Part shown: positions 59,600-64,000 of the stretch, in pieces
Layout of the letters: the number at the start of each line of letters is the position of its first letter
Position numbering within the stretch: the stretch's first letter is position 1
Assembly (NCBI RefSeq): GCF_021545845.1
Contig: NZ_CP088923.1
Span: 868,001-932,000 of the forward strand
Length of the DNA stretch: 64,000 nt
Reading direction: 5' to 3'
DNA from: Rhodanobacter thiooxydans
GTDB taxonomy: Bacteria > Pseudomonadota > Gammaproteobacteria > Xanthomonadales > Rhodanobacteraceae
Notes under the pieces: model-generated
Seen by the model: the letters and a program-made list of their open reading frames with translations, nothing else
Told to the model about the DNA's origin: nothing
Databases searched by the model: none
Position numbers and translations under genes: made by a program

Positions 59600-60692
59600 T
59601 GCGCTTGCCTTGACAGGCTGGTGACGCTGTGCAAAACCGCCGCGCCGCGGCCTCGGTGGGCCATGCCCGGCGCGGTGGCGACCATCAGCACCAGCGCCAG
59701 CAGCCAGAAGTGGCGCCAGCCGACGAACCAGAATTTCAACACGGTCATCGGCCAGCCCGGCTGGTAGACCCGCTTCTGCATCAGCAGCAGGTGGACCGGC
59801 GCCACCGCACCAGCAGCCACAGGAACAGGAAAGCATGGCTGTGCAGCACCACGATCAGGTGCTCCATGTGGATCCGCCGCTTGAACACATAGAACAGCTT
59901 CAGCAGCAGCGCGTAGATCGGCAGCAGCACCAGCATGGCGCCCGGCAGCTTGCCGAAGACGCCGTTGACCATGCGTTCCTTGGCCGCTTTGCGGCTGACC
60001 GCGTCGCCATGCCGGTAGATGTGCGAGTTGTTGCCGATGCGCTGCCAGGCGGCGGTCAGCTGACGGTCGGCGACATCGGGCAGCCAGGCCAGCCGCAACG
60101 GCTGCAGCGGCGCGATGGCCGTGCCGCGGTCGACCGCCGGCGGCCGTCGTCGGGGGCAGCGGTGGGGCGTGCAGTTCGGTCAGCCGCTGCTGCACGCCGA
60201 TCGCTTGCGCAGCCATCGCGCCGCTGCCGAAGGTACGCACCGCGTCGAGCGCGTTCGTCTTGCGCTCCAGCAGCCTGCGCACCTCTTTCGCGCTGGCGGC
60301 CTGCATGAAGTCCTCGTCGCGGTCGAGCAGCATCTTCTGCTGGCGCTGTTCGCCGCTGCGGGTGATCGCCGCCGAGGTGGCCAGGTGCAACACGAAGAAG
60401 CTCAGCAGGCACAGCACAGCACGAACATCAGCCGGAACGGCGCGATGTAGCGCATGCGGCGGCCGGCGAAGTATTCCAGGGTGAGGAAGCCCGGTTTCAG
60501 GAACAGCGCCGGCAGCGTGCGCAGGATGCGGCTGTCGATGCGCAGCAGGGTTTCCACCACCTCTACAGCCATGTGGCGCATCGGCTTGAGCACGCGGTGG
60601 ATCGACGGTCCGCATGCATGGCAGAACCCGCCCTGCATGGCGACGCCGCAGTCGGCGCAATGCAGGTCTTCGTAACGGGTCAGCTGCTTCAT
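59524..60692 (-). pseudogene. DUF3667-type membrane protein, frameshifted
   Basis: The 5' part is MKQLTRYEDLHCADCGVAMQ with two CxxC pairs (HCADCG, FCHACG) and PALFLKPGFLTLEYFAGRRMRYIAPFRLMFVL, the DUF3667 pattern. After LMFVL the frame breaks at a tandem 5-bp duplication (CACAG twice, 60410-60419 on plus). The next part reads LLSFFVLHL...FMQAASAKEVRRLLERK in another frame, then LRLAWLPDVADRQLTAAWQRIG...IYALLLKLFYVFKRR in a third, and PVHLLLMQKRVYQPGWPMTVLKFWF in the second again. At least three frameshifts make it a decayed gene. Its original stop is unclear; the last frame runs to 59524. Confidence 0.85.
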
Positions 60693-60793
60693 CGCGGTTC
60701 CCTTGCCGGTGCAGCGGGCGACCTGCGCACGTGCCGGCGGCGTGCCGGCCGTGACCAATGGCTCAGGTAGAATGGCCGACCCTGGAGTGTGCT

Positions 60794-62185
60794 GTGTCGA
60801 TGAAACCTTTCCACCCCGAACGCGCGCATCTGTTGCACGAGGTGCGCGCCACCGTGCGCCTCGCGCTGCCGCTGATCGCCGCGCAGCTGGCCGCGGTCGG
60901 CAGCAACGTGATCGACGCGGTGCTGGCCGGTCACGTCAGCGCGCACGTGCTGGGCGCGGTGGCGGTGGGCGCCAGCATCTGGTCGCTGGCGATCGTCTGC
61001 GGCATCGGCATGATGATGGCAGTGCCGCCGTCGGTGGCCCAGCTGGACGGTGCCGGCCGCCGCGGCGAGGTCGGCGCGGTGTTCCAGCAGGCGCTGTGGC
61101 TGGCGCTGGGCATGGGCGTGCTGCTGTGGTTCGCGGTGCGCCACGCACAGCCGCTGATCGAGCTGATCGGGGTGACGCCGAGCCTGCGCCACGACGTACA
61201 GCGTTTCCTGCTGGCGATCAGCTGGGGCGCGCCGGCGCTGACCTGTTATTTCGCGCTGCGCGGTCTGTCCGAGGGGTTGTCGCTGACCCGACCGTCGATG
61301 TACTTCAGCCTGGGCGGGCTGGTGCTGCTGGTGCCGCTGGGCTACGTGCTGATGTTCGGCAAGCTGGGCATCCCGCCGCAGGGCGCGCATGGCTGCGGCG
61401 TGGCCACTGCGATCGTGCTGTGGCTGGAGCTGCTGGCGTTCGGCGTCTACGTGATCTTCCGGCGCAACTATCGCGGACTGGGCCTGTTCGACCGTTTCGA
61501 ATGGCCCGACCGGCGCCGAATCGGCGCGCTGGTGCACATCGGCCTGCCGATGGCGGTGACCTTGCTGGCCGAGGCCGGGCTGTTCGTGGCTACCGCGCTG
61601 ATCATCGCCACGCTGGGCGAGGACGTGATCGCCAGCCACCAGGTGGCGATCAACATCGCCTCGCTGTTCTTCATGATTCCGCTCGGCCTGGCCATGGCGA
61701 TCACCGTGCGCGTGGGCAACGCGGTGGGCCGCGGCGACGAGCGCGGCGTGCGTTACGCCGGCTTCTGCGGGATCGGCCTGACCCTGCTCACCCAGCTGTT
61801 CTCGGCCGCCCTGATGCTGGGCCTGCCGCACTTCATCGCCTCGCTGTACACGCACGAGCCGAAGGTGATCGCGCTGGCCGCGCAGCTGATCATGCTGGCC
61901 GGGCTGTTCCAGTTCTCCGACGGCATCCAGGTCGCCGCCAATGGCGCGCTGCGCGGCCTCAAGGACACCCGCGTGCCGATGGCGATCACCCTGTTCGCGT
62001 ACTGGATGATCGGCATGCCGGTGGGCTGGTGGCTGGCGTTCCATCACGGCATGGGTGCGCGCGGTATGTGGATCGGCCTGATCGCCGGCCTCTCGGCGGC
62101 GGCCGCGATGCTGTTCACCCGCTTCTGGCGCAGCGCCTGGCGCCAGCGCTGGCGCCGCCCCGTGCCGATGACCGCGCCAGCCTGA
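60794..62185 (+). CDS. MATE-family multidrug efflux transporter, NorM-like
   Basis: 463 residues and twelve membrane segments. Blocks: LPLIAAQLAAVGSNVIDAVLAGHVSAHVLGAVAVG, GIGMMMAVPPSVAQLDGAGRRGEVG, HQVAINIASLFFMIPLGLAMAITVRVGNAVGRG, GIQVAANGALRGLKDTRVPM. Exports cationic drugs by Na+ or H+ exchange. GTG 60794 is preferred over ATG 60800 because GGAG (60784-60787) is 6 nt from GTG but 12 nt from ATG. It is divergent from the DUF3667 pseudogene. Confidence 0.93.
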   Translation: MSMKPFHPERAHLLHEVRATVRLALPLIAAQLAAVGSNVIDAVLAGHVSAHVLGAVAVGASIWSLAIVCGIGMMMAVPPSVAQLDGAGRRGEVGAVFQQALWLALGMGVLLWFAVRHAQPLIELIGVTPSLRHDVQRFLLAISWGAPALTCYFALRGLSEGLSLTRPSMYFSLGGLVLLVPLGYVLMFGKLGIPPQGAHGCGVATAIVLWLELLAFGVYVIFRRNYRGLGLFDRFEWPDRRRIGALVHIGLPMAVTLLAEAGLFVATALIIATLGEDVIASHQVAINIASLFFMIPLGLAMAITVRVGNAVGRGDERGVRYAGFCGIGLTLLTQLFSAALMLGLPHFIASLYTHEPKVIALAAQLIMLAGLFQFSDGIQVAANGALRGLKDTRVPMAITLFAYWMIGMPVGWWLAFHHGMGARGMWIGLIAGLSAAAAMLFTRFWRSAWRQRWRRPVPMTAPA

Positions 62186-62226
62186 GCGGCTACGCTTACC
62201 CCGACGATTCCGGATACCTGCCGACA

Positions 62227-64000
62227 TGACGCTTCCCCCGCCGCCACCGCCCCGCCGCAACGGCTTCTGGGCCTTCCTGCGCACGCTCGGGCGCGGCATC
62301 AACCTGCTGCGGCTGGTGATCCTCAACCTGGTGTTCTTCGGCGTGCTGGGCGTGCTGCTGTTGCTGCTGGCCGCGGGCGTGCTGGGCAGCCGCAGCGCGC
62401 GCACGGTGCAGGACGCCAGCGTGCTGGTGCTCCGGCCGCAGGGCCAGCTGGTCGAGCAGTACAGCATCGACCCGCTGCAGCGCGCGCTGGCCGGCCTGTC
62501 CGGCGAACAGCCCAGGCAGGTACAGCTGCGCGATCTGGTCGACGCGATCGACGCGGCGGCGAAGGACCAGCGGATCAGCCGCATCCTGCTGCTGCCGGAC
62601 CAGCTGCAGGGCGGCGGCTTTGCCGCGCTGCGCGAGGTCGGTGCGGCGCTGGACCGTTTCCGCGCCGCGGGCAAGCCGGTGGTGGCCTGGGCGGTGAACC
62701 TGGACCAGGGCCAGTACTACCTGGCCGCGCATGCCGACCGCCTGCTGGTCGACCCGCAGGGCGGCGTGATGATCACCGGGCTGGCCAACTACCGGCTGTT
62801 CTACAAGGACCTGCTGGACAAGCTCGGCGTCGACGTGCACCTGTTCCGCGTGGGCGAGTTCAAGAGCGCGGCCGAGCCGTACATCCTCGACCACGCCTCG
62901 GCCGAGGCGAAGCAGGCCGACAGCTACTGGATGGGTGGCCTGTGGAACGGCTGGGTCGACGAGGTGGCGGCCATGCGCAAGCTGGACCCGGCCACGCTGC
63001 GCGACGACATCGACAACCTGCCACAACACATCGCCAGCACCCAGGGCAACCTGGCCCAGCTGGCGTTGCAGCAGCACCTGGTCGACGGCCTGGCCACCCG
63101 CGCCGAGCTGATCGCGATGATGCGCAAGGAAGGCGTCCCGGCCGACCGGAAAGGCCACAGCTTCCGCCAGGTCGACTTTGCCCGTTACGCGGCCGCTCTA
63201 CCGCACGACGCCGAAGCGTTCGCGCCGGGCGTGGCGATCGTGGTGGCCGAGGGCGAGATCGCCGGCGGCAAGCGTGGGGCCGGCTCGGTCGGCGGTGAAT
63301 CCACCGCGGCGCTGATCCGCGAGGCGCGCGAGGACCGCAAGACCCGCGCGCTGGTGCTGCGGGTCAACTCGCCCGGCGGCGAGGTGTACGCGGCCGAGCA
63401 GATCCGCCGCGAGATCGAGCTGACCCGCAGCGCGGGCATCCCGGTGGTGGTGTCGATGGGCGACGTGGCGGCCAGCGGCGGCTACTGGATCGCGATGAAC
63501 GCGAACCGCATCTATGCCGAACCGAACACCATCACCGGCTCGATCGGCATCTTCGGCATGTACTACACGGTGCCGAACACGCTGGCCAAGCTCGGCATCA
63601 AGAGCGATGGCGTCGGCACCGGCCCGCTGGCCGGCGCGTTCGACATCAGCCGCCCGCTCGACCCGAAGGTCGGCGCGGTGATCCAGGCGATCATCGACAA
63701 GGGCTACCGCGACTTCGTCGGCAACGTGGCCAAGGCACGCGGCAAGAGCTACGGGGCGATCGACACGATCGCGCAGGGCCGGGTGTGGACCGGCCGGCAG
63801 GCGCTCGCGCGCGGCCTGGTCGACCAGCTCGGCGGGTTGCAGGACGCGGTCGCCGACGCGGCCAGCCTGGCCAAGCTCAGCAAGGGCTATCCGGTGCGCT
63901 ATGTGGAAGCGCCGCTGGGCGGCTTCGAGCGCTTCCTGGTCGGACTCAACCAGAACGCGGCCATGCACGTGCTGCAGTCGTGGGGCGTGCGCCTGCCGGA
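62227..64000 (+). CDS. sppA: Signal peptide peptidase SppA, 67-kDa type, 3' end outside window
   Basis: Membrane-anchored serine protease that degrades cleaved signal peptides. 591 codons are present before the window ends. An N-terminal membrane helix (LVILNLVFFGVLGVLLLLLAAG) follows a proline run. The catalytic lysine is in VGEFKSAAEPYILDHAS and the serine in MGDVAASGGYWIAM; LVLRVNSPGGEVYAAEQIRREIE and ITGSIGIFGMYYTVPNTLAKLG are typical. It is a tandem repeat of two SppA domains, as in E. coli. It starts 41 bp after the MATE gene, same strand. Confidence 0.95.

Noticed and set aside
60689..62674. 661-codon minus-strand frame opposite the MATE gene and sppA
   Set aside because: Runs through two strong plus-strand genes; composition is Arg/His/Gln-rich noise.

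Overview
The window is a high-GC, gene-dense chromosomal segment of a gammaproteobacterium. It most likely belongs to the Lysobacterales/Xanthomonadales, near Rhodanobacter, Dyella or Luteibacter. This rests on established family knowledge rather than a search: a Mg-type HemB without the zinc cysteines, a plant-type glutamate-cysteine ligase, the rho/trxA/rhlB and ftsE-ftsX...rpoH neighbourhoods, and intergenic REPIN repeats built on a GTAGGAGCCCGCTCGCGGGC arm. I saw no rRNA, tRNA or CRISPR array.

Layout. 1-9055 is core metabolism and RNA machinery: hemB (cut by the window edge), an 830-bp non-coding stretch packed with covarying hairpin repeats, pyrC, gshA, rho, trxA and, divergently, rhlB. 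9168-13610 holds ftsE, ftsX, a tandem-receiver protein, ung and rpoH; rpoH has a sigma70-like promoter and a perfect CIRCE operator in its leader. 13632-16378 is a minus-strand pair, ctp and envC. 16606-22793 has a gltB/gltD deletion remnant, an NRDE protein and ligB on plus. On minus follow ychJ, a methyltransferase, an unusual winged-helix/GHKL-ATPase/STAS protein with three operator-like repeats at exact 21-bp spacing, a 65-residue membrane peptide and an NnrU-like protein.

22857-29186 is a complete thiamine operon: promoter, TPP riboswitch, thiC-thiO-thiS-thiG-thiE-thiF/rhodanese-thiD. Most junctions overlap by four bases, implying translational coupling. After it come a run of six hairpins and two nearly identical IS630-type elements, one nested inside the other (29423-31683).

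31691-46894 is partly accessory: hutD, dinG, a GAF-GAF-GGDEF-EAL protein, a DsbA-like oxidoreductase, a complete type I Wadjet anti-plasmid system (jetABCD, 38451-45099) and a hipBA toxin-antitoxin pair with its own promoter/operator region. 46908-64000 returns to housekeeping and transport: an FAD protein, small conserved proteins, an MFS pump, an M49-like lipoprotein peptidase, an alpha/beta hydrolase with hemH, a SYLF protein, tatABC, priA, a paired DnaA-box palindrome, a frameshifted DUF3667 pseudogene, a MATE pump and sppA (cut by the window edge).

The strongest leads are the STAS/GHKL regulator with its phased operator, the CIRCE site on rpoH, the structured repeat families with compensatory base changes, the gltBD scar, the Wadjet/HipBA block and the DnaA-box palindrome upstream of priA. 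All functional calls come from reading motifs and gene order by eye.
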